Part shown: positions 1-11,780 of the stretch, piece by piece
Layout of the letters: the number at the start of each line of letters is the position of its first letter
How positions within the stretch are numbered: the stretch's first letter is position 1
Assembly: GCA_004123355.1 (NCBI GenBank)
Contig: SCHM01000006.1
Coordinates: forward strand, 806,001 to 870,000
Direction: 5' to 3'
DNA: 64,000 bases
DNA from: Amphirosellinia nigrospora
Lineage: Eukaryota > Ascomycota > Sordariomycetes > Xylariales > Xylariaceae
Position numbers and translations under genes: made by a program
The notes under the pieces: generated by a model
Told to the model about the DNA's origin: nothing
The model's input: only the letters and a program-made list of their open reading frames with translations
Database searches by the model: none

Positions 1-273
1 TTCTCGTCGTCATCTATAGTAGTTGGTTCTTCCTTGCGCTCTGTGATAGAAGACGATCGTTTAGTCTTTTTCGGCTTTTTAGATTGTACGTCCTCCTTCA
101 ATTTTTTCGGCGCAATTGGGGACGCATCGTCATTCGCGGCGGCTGCAAGAAGCCGTGTTAGTTATATGACTCGCGAAGCACGTAGAAAAGGACAGACCTT
201 TGCGCTTGCTTGGTGCTTTCTCTTTTGGCGGGGCTTTAGCAGCGGATGGTTTCCTCGGGCGTAATTCTGGCAT
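1..273 (-). CDS. Lysine-rich N-terminus of a nuclear protein, possibly Dot5-type thiol peroxidase (partial)
   Basis: Only the 5' end of this gene lies in the window. Exon 1 runs from the ATG at 273-271 to 198. A 55-bp intron follows (197-143, donor GTCTGT, CTAAC branch site, acceptor TTGCAG). Exon 2 is open to the window edge. The protein starts MPELRPRKPSAAK and continues for about 70 residues rich in Lys, Ala, Pro and Ser, with basic patches that look like nuclear localisation signals and an acidic end. An 'ELR-x-RK' start followed by a lysine/alanine-rich tail is what I recall for fungal nuclear AhpC/TSA peroxidases (Dot5/Bcp), but no peroxidase domain is in view. The identity is therefore a guess. 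The splice model and frame are well supported. It is divergent from the SMN gene. Confidence 0.45.
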
Positions 274-852
274 CTTAACGACGGGTTTGTTCTGGGGAAC
301 GGTCGCCGTGTAAAAGGGCTACGCAGCGGAACAGCTCGAACCGAGTTTGGCTATTTCAAAAATTCTGCCGTCGAAATTTTGGCGGTGAGAAGAACCCTTA
401 CCCCACTAAGTTGTTGATAAGCCGATAAGAGCTGTAATGGTAAAGTACCTAATAGGCTAAGGTACCAGCTGCTTACACCTTTCCTTAGGTAATACGGAGG
501 TGAGCTCTGAAGGCTACCTATGCACCATCATCCATGATTGCATTCTACATACCTATACAAGAACGAACTTGGAACTATATACAGCAGGTTCACCCACTGA
601 TTCATACACTGAATGTGTCTTAGCTAAGGTATACCAAATTATTATGTTTAAGTAAAAGTCGCCATCAGCATAACGTTCTCGGTCCCCATTCGATAACACT
701 TTAACCAAACACCTACAGTCTCATCATCCGAGGAGCTTCTGCCTGAAGTGTCTGGAGACGTCAACACTTAGACGTATAGATTGCGCCGAGCACTCTTAAA
801 CACTCCACAGACCCTTGCCAGCAGCGAAATTGAAGCGCATCTGGCACTAAGA
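274..852. other. Divergent intergenic region between the 1-273 gene and the SMN gene
   Basis: This stretch of 579 bp holds no supported gene. It should contain both promoters, since the flanking genes point away from each other. TACCTA/TAGGTA words occur around 450-495. Confidence 0.5.
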
Positions 853-1650
853 ATGGCTTCCGGGGAACAAGAACTCACACATAACGAAATATGGGACGAT
901 TCAGCCTTAATTGATTCCTGGGACCAGGCGCTGGAGGAATATAAGGTGCCGCTTACTGACCTTGAATCTCTGGAAATAAGTAGGGACTGATCTTTCTCTA
1001 GAAATACCATAGCATTCATAGAAACGGCGGCAACGTGAATGATTTGCTCAAACCTAAGGAAGAAAAGTAAGATTCACTTTGATATACCCTCGGTTTTTAG
1101 ACGAAAACCGCTCGCCATTGTGCATATAAATTACTAAAAAGATGATCGTTGGAAATAGGACTTCAGATGCCAAGCAGAATGTACATGAGATCGACGAGTC
1201 GTCAAACCATGGGAAGCCCGAAACAGCCTCCGAGATGAAGAAGGAGAACCTCGTGAGTGCATCGCTACCCTGGCTCTTAAGAGGATCCTGAGCACATCAA
1301 AAGCTTAGCTTAGTTCCTTCCCGAGATGCTGACAAGATGCAGAACCATGGACAGGAAACCGAAAATGTAGCAAGCCAACACAATCAACCACGTGTACCCG
1401 GCGCTCCTCCAGCTCCGGCAGGTCTACTCGGCACAAGTATGTTTCTTTGGGTCATTTTACCCACGCTTACGAACCCTACTAAACCTTCCTATCTATATCT
1501 GTCATTTTTTGTCATGGAGCCTACTAACTACTGGCAGTACACGATGAAGGGTTAAAACGACTTCTCATGTCATGGTATTATGCTGGCTATTATACAGGTT
1601 ACTACGAAGGCCAGCGTGATTCGCCACAAAACCGAGGTGCTTCAGAGTAG
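853..1650 (+). CDS. smn1: SMN (survival motor neuron) family protein, five exons, 154 aa
   Basis: Exons are 853-945, 1002-1066, 1159-1252, 1337-1436 and 1538-1650; all phases agree and give 154 residues. SMN is the core of the complex that loads Sm proteins onto spliceosomal snRNAs. Both family hallmarks are visible. The N-terminal Gemin2-binding helix (IWDDSALIDSWDQALEEYK, then KYHSIH across intron 1) is at about residues 13-37. The C-terminal YG-box oligomerisation helix (LLMSWYYAGYYTGYYEG) is at about residues 125-141. The middle is low complexity and proline rich, with no Tudor domain. The length matches fission yeast Smn1 (about 150 aa), as I recall it. Introns have TACTAA or CTAAC branch sites. 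The start is the first in-frame ATG before the Gemin2-binding helix. The exon 3/4 junction is the least certain. Confidence 0.93.
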
Positions 1651-3714
1651 GATGCATCTGGGATTTTGTTCACTCGGGCTGCGAATGATTTGGAGGATCA
1701 GGGGTATAACTAATGTGAGTTATCGATCTGACATGGGCCTGGTACATTAGGATGCTGCAACATATAATCAGTTGATGTTGACGTTACCCTAGGGGAAATC
1801 GATTAAAGCTGCGGCAAGATATGTGTCACCCCAGAAACTCGCTATAATTGTGGCGTCAAGCCGGTGCCACTATATTCACAGTGAATACATTTGTCATCTA
1901 AAACGACAAACCTCGAATGAAATGTTTGTAAGGCTCTTTGTTAGGTTGCGATTATAATCCAATTCTAATCGTCTATAGCGACTAGTCCATGACCAAACTA
2001 CGAATATCAGCTATCACACCTCTCTAGAGCAGCTTGCTTTATTGTTTCTTAATAGTATAAGGTGTAGGATGGCATTCGGATATTCAACAAGGTTTTGTGG
2101 ATGCACTGAAGTGATAAGACTCTATCTAAACGAAAGCATCTAAAAAGAGTTGCAAACAAATCCTGTGGCGTTTTCGACTTCGAAATCTTGACTGTTCGAT
2201 GCATGGTCTAGGAATGCATCTGCGACTCTGATGTATCATCTTGTCCAATGAACTCCTTCCAGCAGAGGCCTCCAGATTTGTGCCCGAGATAACGGCATCT
2301 TGGAAATCTATAGCTTCAGCCTACGCTAGGAGCACTAGAAACATTGACGAATCATAATAATGAGAACCTGGAGCCGGACCTGTGGCCAGACACAGAGCCG
2401 AGATGACTTGGGAGGTTGCAGGAGACGTGGATATCTCTTACACTGCAAGCAAGGACGGCAGAATATTCCGGGGTGCTGTGATATCGGGCTTTAACTGGCG
2501 TTAGCAGCCACAAATGCTTGCTGTAGGCTTCTCGATTTCCACATTCTGCTGTAGATGCTTTCCTCAAAGGGTGAAACGGGGGGATTGCACTCCCATGTTT
2601 CGACAAAATCTACTGTATAGTTGTTCTCTTAAGGTAGTATTTGAGTGGGTATCGAAAGAAAGGGGAAACCCCAGACCAGACCCAGATGACCTGAGTTGTC
2701 GATGCCTGCCAATCCGGAGTCAGCCATAACCGAATTTAGTCTGGCCCAAGACTCAGAGCGCTAATCTAAAATTGCCAAGCTCAACGTCAAAGCTCCCCCA
2801 TCCCCACTCTTGAATGTAGCTACCTTACCCACGCGAGGTCAATTACTCCATCTCGTACCTTGGTGTCGTAGCAACTCCAGTCTACTGGTTAAGCAATTGA
2901 ACTCTGCTATTTTATATGCAAGCTCATGGTATTCTTCTACCTGATATTGGTGATTAAATTTTGAGTGAATAATAATAGGAGATGGTGCCCTAATCTCATC
3001 TGAGCCGCTGTTGTCCGGGTACTGTGAGCCATGGCGGTTCTCACACGCTTAAGCGACCACGCAAAACACCAGCAAAACCATTCTGGCACACCCCTAACCC
3101 CTGGACAAGGCTTGGCCCTGGCAATCCTGCGCCAGCAACAACACAACCTATAGTAAACGGCAGAGAGCCGCAATCCTTGGCTGCGTGTTAATGAGACTGA
3201 CAAGCACCGCTGTCTCTAAACCTAGCTTTCTTCACTTTGGCTGTGCTTGGGACTGGGATCGGACGCAGACTCCCCCGAAATGGATTACGGGCTCGTCCTG
3301 ATCGGAACAGTCGTTTCGAGATCACCTCCTCAAGCGCTGCAGGGTGCGAAGATGGAGGGAGAGATCCCGGCCTCTGACATTGATCCACCGGATGTTCATG
3401 CTCGATTTAAGCCATGAGGTCCCCCCTCGGCCAGTAGGTTGTTTGTTTCTTCCTCCTCATCTCTTCTTTAGACGACGTAACAGCCTATTGCTTCTCTCTC
3501 TCTCTTGTTCTCCTTACATCCCATTCATTTCAATTCTTCACGAGCAGGGCCTCGCTATTCCCAAGCCTCTTAATTGCCAGATTTTTCCAATCGTCACAAT
3601 CTTTTTTATCAAGGAATATCAATAGTTGGGTCATCCTCTCGACGAGGCATACTCTCTCGACTTCTTACCAAACTCAATAACTCTCACGTTAATTCAGCCC
3701 TACCAAAATTCACC
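1651..3714. other. Intergenic, no gene recognised
   Basis: About 2 kb without a supportable gene. Open frames are short, overlap on both strands and match nothing I recognise. The last 250 bases (about 3430-3714) are pyrimidine rich, typical of a fungal promoter and 5' leader for the cupredoxin gene. Confidence 0.5.
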
Positions 3715-4826
3715 ATGAAGTGCATAGCCGCTCTCTCTCTGGCCTTGGCTCCCTTAGCCATGGCTAAGGCCATCCGAAATGTCTACCCAGTGGAGGCGCG
3801 AAACGGTCACTTGAAAGGAGGCGCTCAGGTCCTGGGTGGTGGCAACGTCGTAGGCGTTGAGGCTAGCAGCACGCAAATCATAATCGTCTGGGTGAACCCC
3901 GGAGCCAACGCCGCGACGACGACAATCAACCAGGCCGTGACAGTCACGCAAACAGTCACAGCCGGCGCAGCAGCCACGACCGTAGGAACTGCCACCGTCC
4001 CTGCCGGTGCCACGGGAACTGTAGCGGGCACGGGGGCTACTCACACTGTCCAAGTTGGTGGTTCCGCAGGTCTCGCCTACTCGCCATCAGAAATCCAGGC
4101 TGCTGTGGGCGATATGGTTATCTTCACCTTCATGAGCACGAACCACACTGTTACTCAGTCTAGTTTCGCCACTCCCTGTGACCCCATGGCTGGTGGTATG
4201 GACTCGGGTTTCCAGCCCAACAAGGACAACGCTGTCGTTCCCGCTCCCCAGGTCGCCATGCAAGTCATGACCACTACCCCCATCTGTAAGTATTTGAAGC
4301 AAGCGGCGGGCAGTCGATTCGTTCTGTTACTAATATCGCAAAGGGTTCTACTGCAAGCAGACTGGTCACTGCGGTAAGGGTATGGTGTTCTCCATCAACC
4401 CGACCGCCGAGAAGACACAGGCCATCTTCCAGGCCATGGCCATCCAACAGAAGGGCCAGGGTGCCGGCAGCGCCATCACCGGCAATGCCACAACAAGCGC
4501 TGTCGGTAGCGGTGATGCCGCCGCCACCAGTGCCGCCGCCACCAGCGCACCCGCTGCTACCGAGACTGCCGCCGCCGGCGGTGCCACCCAAACGGGCTCT
4601 GCCGATGGTTCCCTTCAGACCGGCACAGGTCAACTCGTGGCCGGTGCCTGTGTATGCGCCGTCACCTGCGGCGCCGGAAGCTTCCCGGCCGTCAATGCCC
4701 AAGGCATTGGCAACTTTGGCGGTGTTCCTGGTACGTAGCCCCCCAGCCTGACTTGTCTCCGACTCCTCGACGCTAACAACATTACCCGCAGGCGCGATAC
4801 CCGCCAACATGGCTGAGGTCTTCTAA
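3715..4826 (+). CDS. Secreted cupredoxin-domain protein
   Basis: Exons are 3715-4285, 4344-4730 and 4792-4826, giving 330 aa; both introns keep phase. A signal peptide is clear (MKCIAALSLALAPLAMAKA). A Thr/Ala/Val-rich stretch follows, then a cupredoxin (plastocyanin-like) domain at about residues 109-215. Likely type-1 copper ligands are His144 (NHT) and Cys194, His199 and Met204 in FYCKQTGHCGKGM, which straddles intron 1. A Ser/Ala/Thr/Gly-rich stretch, likely O-glycosylated, and a Cys pair (CVCAVTC) lie before the short C-terminus. Related fungal proteins are extracellular or wall-associated, often called serine-rich or GPI-anchored cupredoxins. I see no hydrophobic GPI tail here. The substrate or redox partner is unknown. 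Confidence 0.9.
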
Positions 4827-6518
4827 ACAAAACTTTTAACAATGGGGATAGGCGTGGCGTAGAGAGGGCACACTGGCGGATGACTATTTTGTATATTGCC
4901 TGCATTTTTAAAAAACGGGCTAGACTTCCTACTGGGCTGAGTTTGGTTATATCATGATATTTTGGAAGGGGGACCGATCTGGGCAAAACCAAAGCAGAGG
5001 GAATAATTTTTATATATTTATTATATGAGTTTGGGGTGGTACGAATGGTGTTTTATTAAACATAACCTATCTAGATATGACTGGATCGTATACCTTTTTT
5101 CATTTTTTTTGTTCTAGTTGCTGATTAACGTTTACGGAGGACTTTGAGCAGATTAATCAGATTTTAAACGAATGGGAAAACATTTGTTAAATTTCGAATT
5201 CGGTTGTGCCTTGTGATTAGAGATAACAAGTTTATTATCTGGCTTTGACTGCTATAAGTCGACGCTTTTGCGAGACAGCGAATGTATACCGTCACCTTAT
5301 CTCTGCACTACCCCCCACATTGTTACGAACTTCCAACCCCCAAAACGTGTACGTGCCTGTGTGGCCAGGTAGTTACCGACAAAGGCATTGAAACCCTTCA
5401 TGTGACGACCAGTGTATGCATGTGCTCATACTCAAGATGCTGACACATGTGTGATATTCTGACACACATTTTACTACATTTCTCGCCCCCACGAGGAAGA
5501 CATGGGAGAGCCCCGGGAGGGGAATGACAACAGCGAGTAAGATTCCGGAAACCCCGAATCTTCGCCTTACTTTACTTTCCCTTATTCCCTATCCGCCTCA
5601 CTTCTCTCACTGCGTTTTTAGCCATCAGGGCGAGGACATAGACCAGACAACATGGACTGAATCGATCGGCTGTTGGGCCGGGTGTTTGGTGACCATGATA
5701 GGCTAGGTCCATGGAAGTTCAGGCGATTGCAATGCACGAGTATGTCATGTTGATATGGTGATAAAGATGGATGGTAATAGCTTGATTTTCTATTTGTAGA
5801 GGAAAGATGGGAGCGAGTGCCCTCGATGCGAAAGTGTAAGTAGTGGATTGTTACAACTTTAACGAGCAGACGAAATGATTCTACTCGCGCAATGTTCCGA
5901 CCCGACATGATTAAAAACCATACACGCGATTAGATTGTGTTCATGGCTCTGACGAAAGGTATTATCTCAAGTCCATGCATACGCGCCCAGCGACGTGCCT
6001 AGTACTCCCTGCGACTATGATATATGACTTTATCTTCCGTCTGGCGCTGATGTTTTTGAGGCGGCGGTGCTCAGGAAGATAAGGACGGCGATTGACCTTG
6101 GGCCAAAGAATTTATATATATGTACCAAAAGAAAATCATGTATGTATGACTCGATACATCTTCACCATTACTATGAATATCATGGGTCAATAGGTTGAGC
6201 CCGGGATAATTCGCGAGACGCTATAGTTTATTGCAAAAAAGGAACGAACTCCTATCACGCCTTTGCCCCATCTTCTCCTGTAAAACATTCATCCTATATC
6301 ATGACTTCTCGTCGCCGACTTCACGCGCTTCTCCGACCCACCTCGCCACACCCTCCGATTGTCAAAGCGCCACTCCTCCCTTATGGTATTAAAAGCAGGG
6401 AGATCTCGAATTGGGCTTGGTCCTCAAGAAGCCACTCAGATCAAGCTTTTGCGTGGCTTATCCCTGATATCGAGTAGCGTAACTCGGGCGGTCTTGAGTC
6501 GCTGCTATCACGCTCGCA
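4827..6518. other. Intergenic, no gene recognised
   Basis: About 1.7 kb between the convergent cupredoxin and SERF genes. It is AT-rich after 4990 and has only short unsupported frames. Confidence 0.5.
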
Positions 6519-7158
6519 TCATTTCTTCCCCGAGGCATCTGCGGCCTTCTTCGCATTAGCTAGAGTTAGATGACCATCTGTTAGCCTCTCGACCCTAGCG
6601 TTGTGCGTGAGGGAGAGGCTAGCTTACCAGCTTCCTGTTTCTGTCGCATCAAGGCAGCAAGAGCGTCCTTGTCGCGCGCCATTTCTGAGCCGGTTTTGTT
6701 GTTCTTTGCCTTCTGTACGTATCACAGCATTTAGTCAGTGTCTATTACATTCCTCTCAGGGACAGCTGCCCGATTTGTCAAGCATCAATCTGTCCGTCAG
6801 AGTTGGGACCGAGTGAGCGGAACCTCTCATCTGACTCTCCGAAAGCAGCCAGAGATGAGCCCCATGTTCCAGAGGCACACTAGATCATCGACCGGTGGCC
6901 AAGGCGGTGGAATGTGAGAGCACTCAACCGCGCGGATGATTTAACCCGTTGGATACTGGAGACACATATTTCATAACCTGATACTGACGCTCTGGTCCCA
7001 TCAAGTGGCGCATGTAATCCTTGGAACTGGCCTCCGGAGATTTGGAAGGAGACTCGAAAGCCGGCGGGCGTCAAGCGAAAAAGTCTTCTTCTTACCTGAG
7101 AGGCTTGCGCTTTGAGATTCTTCTCACGCGCCTTGTCACGCTGGTTACCGCGCGCCAT
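6519..7158 (-). CDS. SERF/4F5-family small basic protein, 62 aa
   Basis: Exons (reverse strand) are 7158-7096, 6712-6628 and 6559-6519; the phases join to 62 aa. The protein begins MARGNQRDKAREKNLKAQ, the signature start of the 4F5/SERF family. It continues with NNKTGSEMARDKDALAALMRQ and ends in a short Lys/Ala tail. Family members (SERF in animals, MOAG-4 in worms) are small, charged and disordered, bind RNA or amyloidogenic proteins and modulate aggregation; the fungal role is little known. The gene is easily missed because its longest exon is 85 nt. Intron 1 is 383 bp, unusually long for this window. Intron 2 is 68 bp with a CTAAC branch site. Confidence 0.93.
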
Positions 7159-9394
7159 ATTTAGACAATTCCGACAGTGCGGGGAGGACCTAGGAAGATT
7201 TGGGCGTTCCTGGCAGGAAGGGCGCTTGATCAAACGTGCGAGGCGTCGCGGTTGAGGCCTGCTGGATATTGGGTAGGACAGAAAGTGGATGGCTTTAGAA
7301 GGAAATAGTAACAGGAGAACAGAAGATGGTCGGAAGAGGAAAAGCGGCTGCTGGCGGCAAAAACAACTCCCTACAGCGCTGTGTAATCCCCTAGCGTCCC
7401 TTACTTAGGCAGGTAACAATGCAATTTAAGTTGGAGAGTCCTACAGCCCTTAGCTTAGGTACCTAGGTAGGTAGGTACTTACTTAAGGTAGCGGTCCCAC
7501 GCGACCTAGGCGCGCGACCGCTGCTAAGCCCGGCGGCTGTAGGCGATTGTTGGGTTCCCAAATAACGAGAGCTCTCAGCCAATCAAACTACCGATAGACG
7601 CTGAAACTAAACTTCTCACGGCTTTGTCCTCTCATTCCACATCGTTGTTTGCTCTGTTACTTGTGTATAGGTGGTTCGCCGGAGGGTTTTCGTCACTCTC
7701 TTTTTATTGGCCATAGAGACACGATCCAGTCCCTTGCCACAACTACTTATGAAACGTGCACTGAGACTCACAAAATCATCACATCCATGATATAAGCACT
7801 GTATGCCGACATGATACCGCTGAACCTACGAACCTGACGTATCTTATGCATAATGATGATGAAAAGCACTGTAGAAAGGGAGTCTGGAGTCTGAAGTTTA
7901 CAATAATCTACTAGAAGTCTCAAGTCTGAATCGCCAACCGAGGGTTGGCATGTCTCTCTCTTTGACGCTGTTCTATGTAGGTACTAAATCGATAGCCAAG
8001 TCAATTCAAAAATGTAACCGGCCACTTATTGTTCTACGGCGACACAAAAAAGAAAAGCAACGTCTTGGGGCACATGTTACCGGTTACCATAAAATGGATT
8101 TAATATCGAGTTATCCTCATATTTATTACCGTTCTTTACGATGCAGGGAGAGGGGTTGTGCTGCTGTTCCAGATTCTGCTACTGTGTTATAGAACTCAAG
8201 AGCGTTGAGGTTAGTGGGGTTCGGACGCTGTTTGAAAGAAGCACTGAAACAAAGACCGGTTGCTTCGTGGCCAATCGACCCCCAGCTTCCAACATCTAAC
8301 TGGCGCGCGACGGCTTCGAGAAATACCAAACCTCAACCATTGGACAACGCGATGCATCCTTGATCCCACCCTTTCCCCATGCCGCGATTACCTAAGTGCC
8401 GCAGCAGGTAGATATGTAATATGTACTAGGTACTGGGTAGATATGCGCTGGGTTATTATTACGGTGCAGTGGCGCCATCCGTCAGGACATGGCACTACGT
8501 GGATCGCGACCATTGGCGATTCGCGCTCGCCGTAGACGGGTCGGAACGGGTGGTGTACTAGGCCAATTCGCTCGACAATAAGCGATCCGGTATCCGGACG
8601 AGCCCTTCAACCAGTTCGACTGACCCACGAATTTCTGTATTGACATGGGTGTCGCTTGTGGCGAAGGGAGACGCGACCGTCGACAGGGTTGTAGGTACCT
8701 GACGGCCAAGATCGAGACCTGTTGCGCCTAGCTGACATCTATTGGCTCTCGGTCGAGGAAACGCATCTTGGATGCGAAACATCCCAGATTCAAGCCGTAG
8801 CGTAGCGTAGTTCTCGTTCTATATGTCTCTTTGCAGGCCATATTAAATCGTGCGGGCCGCCCTATAGTTGGCTTGATAGGCATCTCTTTCTTTTTGTCTC
8901 CAAGTCTAGTCTGTGTCTGCCAGAAAGATCTCGGTGATCGAGACTGGAGAGCTGCTGGTGCACTCTGTTTCTTTTTTCCCTAATCACCCCTTCCCCCCAG
9001 AGGCTCTTTGGTTATTTGGTCCTTGACGGGCAACAATTCCCTAACAAACCAACTACAACTACCTTTGACCTCGTTTATTCGACTAGTCTTTCACTGACCG
9101 CAATTGTTTGTTGTCCCTTTCTTTTACAACCACATTCTTCTCTCACTCATAAATATTCTGTCCTCTTGGCAAAAGGCGACTGTCCATATCCGCTTCCTCT
9201 TGGATCGCCTATTTACTTTCTTCACACCTTCATTCTTTCTCAACATATCTATATCTGCCAGCCGGATCTTTATTTCAGCCATCCGCAACGTTCACCTGCA
9301 ATCTCGGCCATTCGATTCATCGATACAATCACTTCACTCAACTGCAGGCAGTTCAAACGTTGGTACACCTATCTAATGCGGATTTCCACCGGAA
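7159..9394. other. Intergenic, divergent promoters plus a pyrimidine-rich leader
   Basis: About 2.2 kb between divergent genes with no supported coding region. A dense cluster of TAGGTA/TACCTA words lies at 7446-7498. The segment 8960-9394 is rich in C and T and probably includes the leader of the downstream membrane-protein gene. Confidence 0.5.
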
Positions 9395-10201
9395 ATGTCC
9401 ACTCCTCAACAAGAACCCACTGATACTAATTATACCCAGAGAGATACGACTCTAAACATCACGAAATTCTTCGCCATGTTTGGGTCAAAGAATCCCTCTG
9501 GCTTCCAAGGCCACGCCTACATCATTCTGCAGGTCATTCGCTTCTGCAATGTCGCCGTTCTCCTGGCCGTCATGGCCGCGTCGGTGCTCATGCTCGTCTT
9601 CGCCAAGTTGCCCAACGGTTTCCAGTTCTTCGCCGACGTCGTTCACGCTCTGGTCTTCTTCTTTGCCGGTCTTCTCATCTTCACCGAGGTTGGCCTATGG
9701 GGCAGGGGCCAAGCGTTCGTCGCTCGAGCTTGGCCAATGCTCGGCCCTGATCGAGGATTCAGCGGACTCGGCGCCATCATGGTCCTCATTGGTTGCCATC
9801 TCCTCGGCGGCCTCAACAGCGGCATCTATAACTCGAGCGGCGTGCCGTCTCAGATCCCGCAGGTCATCATCGGCGCCGGCATCATCGCCCTCGCCTTCGG
9901 TTTCACGAACATCATCGCCTCGCTCGTGTTTAAAAACAACGACGTGCGCGCACGCGAGATTCGACAGGCCGGGGCGACTACCCGAGACGTCAACTTCAAG
10001 GACGGCTACAGCTCCCGCTCCAACAGCACCCGAAAGCCCGAGATCAGCGGCCCTATGCCTACGTCTGTCAACGACCAATTCCGTGCACCCACCGATTACT
10101 ATCCTGACGACAATAAATCCATTTCGTCCTTCGACACCCGCCACAGCCCCATCATGCCACAGCTCAGTCGGCCGCCCACTGCAATGCACCCTAGTGAGTA
10201 A
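9395..10201 (+). CDS. Four-helix membrane protein, DUF7598-like
   Basis: Single exon of 268 aa. Four hydrophobic segments are visible at about residues 45-72, 78-100, 123-147 and 157-183. A hydrophilic Ser/Pro/Asp-rich cytosolic tail follows. The conserved core (HAYIILQVIRFCN, then FTEVGLWG, then MLGPDRGFSGLGAIMVLIGCHLLGGLN) resembles the fungus-specific DUF7598 family as I remember it. No function is established. An alternative start is the in-frame ATG at 9477 (MFGSKNPSG), which matches the usual N-terminus of the family; the first 27 residues may therefore be 5' leader. No frame break. Confidence 0.8.
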   Translation: MSTPQQEPTDTNYTQRDTTLNITKFFAMFGSKNPSGFQGHAYIILQVIRFCNVAVLLAVMAASVLMLVFAKLPNGFQFFADVVHALVFFFAGLLIFTEVGLWGRGQAFVARAWPMLGPDRGFSGLGAIMVLIGCHLLGGLNSGIYNSSGVPSQIPQVIIGAGIIALAFGFTNIIASLVFKNNDVRAREIRQAGATTRDVNFKDGYSSRSNSTRKPEISGPMPTSVNDQFRAPTDYYPDDNKSISSFDTRHSPIMPQLSRPPTAMHPSE

Positions 10202-11780
10202 TCCTCGAAGTCATTCTCCGTGTTTGGCAACAGGGCTTTCCCCTTGGGCCAAGATAGATGTCTTGAAACTTCCGAACTCTCACCTATCGCACTTAAATGG
10301 CGTCCACTGACTTTAAGCTCTCCAGTGAACAGATCGACTATATACTCCGAGGCCAGTCACATTGATCGATTTGGTATAGCATGGTATAGAGTAGCAAGGT
10401 CTCGGTTGATCTTGCGGTTGTCATGCATTCGGGCATGAATTGCATGTCGTGACAGAGAACGGCGTTAGAGCGGTTGGAGTTCTTTGATATCCTTTGATTT
10501 TAAGCAGGCACTTGGGGATATTAATGATTTACGTGTATAAAAGCGGGACGATCCTTTTTTTTTGTCTCTTGAGTTTCAAGAATGCGAAATTTCAGCGAAC
10601 ATTATCAACACCTTGAGGGAAAGGTCTTGTTTTACCCCTAAGATCTCCTTTTTTGCCATCGTTATTGCGTTGCCAATATTTAGACTAGGGAGTTAGAATG
10701 AAACAAACAAGCGCAGACAGAAAACAACCCAATATTAAGCATTTAATAATAATATGCAAGTACGAAAGGCCAGTAATGATGATGTATACGAAATGTGGTT
10801 TTGTAAAGTGCGCGTTCGGTTCTTGGTTTTTATCGCCTTGCATAGGTAGTTGTTGATGTTATAGTAGGGTAGGTAGGTAGCCGACATAGGTAAAAAGTAC
10901 CTAACCTAGTAGGTAGCAGGTAGGGAAGGTACGGTACATGTTTCTTCTATGTTAAATACATGATACCTGCCTAGGTACTTAAATAACGTGCCGCAAATTG
11001 CGGACTCAGTAAGCGGCACGTGACCCACATGTGACGCACGGTGCACCTCCTTCCGCGTAAGTACTCGGCAGGCATATCTTCCACTCAAGCGGTTCTTAGT
11101 CCGGGCAAAAAGCACAATCAATCCCTCACTCCTCCGACCGCGCTTCATATACCTACTGCCTCCCCACGCATCGCCATAACAATAGCACCATTCATCGCAC
11201 GATCCCCGGGCAGTATCAGCAAACTAAGAAGACTCCCAAGCGCCTGTTAACAGTTAGCTCCCGTCGGCTTTTCCATCCCTCCATTGTGGCCCGGTCGGCC
11301 GTCTGTTCTCCAGCAAAGCAACCTACACCAGACTTCGCAATCTATGCGGAACTTCCCCCAACCATTGACCGCCCTTTTATAATCAGTAGTGTTTGGTGGG
11401 AAAGGAGACAGTGCTGCGCGTGGTAGAAAAGTACAATTCGTTAGGGGTTTAATGAGGAAGATGCGTTGAGCTTTTCCAGAATTCTACAGTCGCTCGCTCC
11501 CTCGCAGTCGTGGCAGATCCTAGCATTTGCGAGGACGCGTCGCAGGAGTCATCGAATTTCAGTGCTTCATATCTCTCTTGGTGAAGACATTGCATAGGTG
11601 GCATCTTACCTTCTGCTTCTGTGACATCTCTCGATTCTAAACCAACACAAGTCTCTTTTTCGCTGGGCGGCCTTGTAAAGTTGGGCAACAAAGCCCTGGC
11701 TTTGCCGACTCCTCTAGAACTGGTTGTTTGCATCACTAAGCTCCTCTGCTCTTAATCTGTGTGCTCACAATAATACAACC
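10202..11780. other. Intergenic, no gene recognised
   Basis: About 1.6 kb. It contains TAGGTA/TACCTA word clusters at 10866-10985 and the Pcf11 promoter. A reverse open frame at 11449-11736 (95 codons) shows no recognisable domain or splice context. Confidence 0.5.

Noticed and set aside
781-852. N-terminal extension of the SMN protein starting at a TTG
   Set aside because: Not an ATG; the in-frame ATG at 853 directly precedes the conserved helix.
2937-3388. Two overlapping reverse frames upstream of the cupredoxin
   Set aside because: Short, mutually overlapping, with no recognisable product or splice partner.
4274-4810. Long reverse open frame opposite the cupredoxin gene
   Set aside because: Composition shadow of the Ala/Gly/Thr-rich cupredoxin exon 2; no domain and no splice logic.
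9480-10310. Overlapping 276-codon plus-strand frame over the membrane protein gene
   Set aside because: Ser/Pro/Arg-rich shadow of a GC-rich exon; the real frame has four conserved helices.
11449-11736. Reverse 95-codon frame upstream of Pcf11
   Set aside because: No recognisable family, no introns or conserved motif, and it lies in the Pcf11 promoter.
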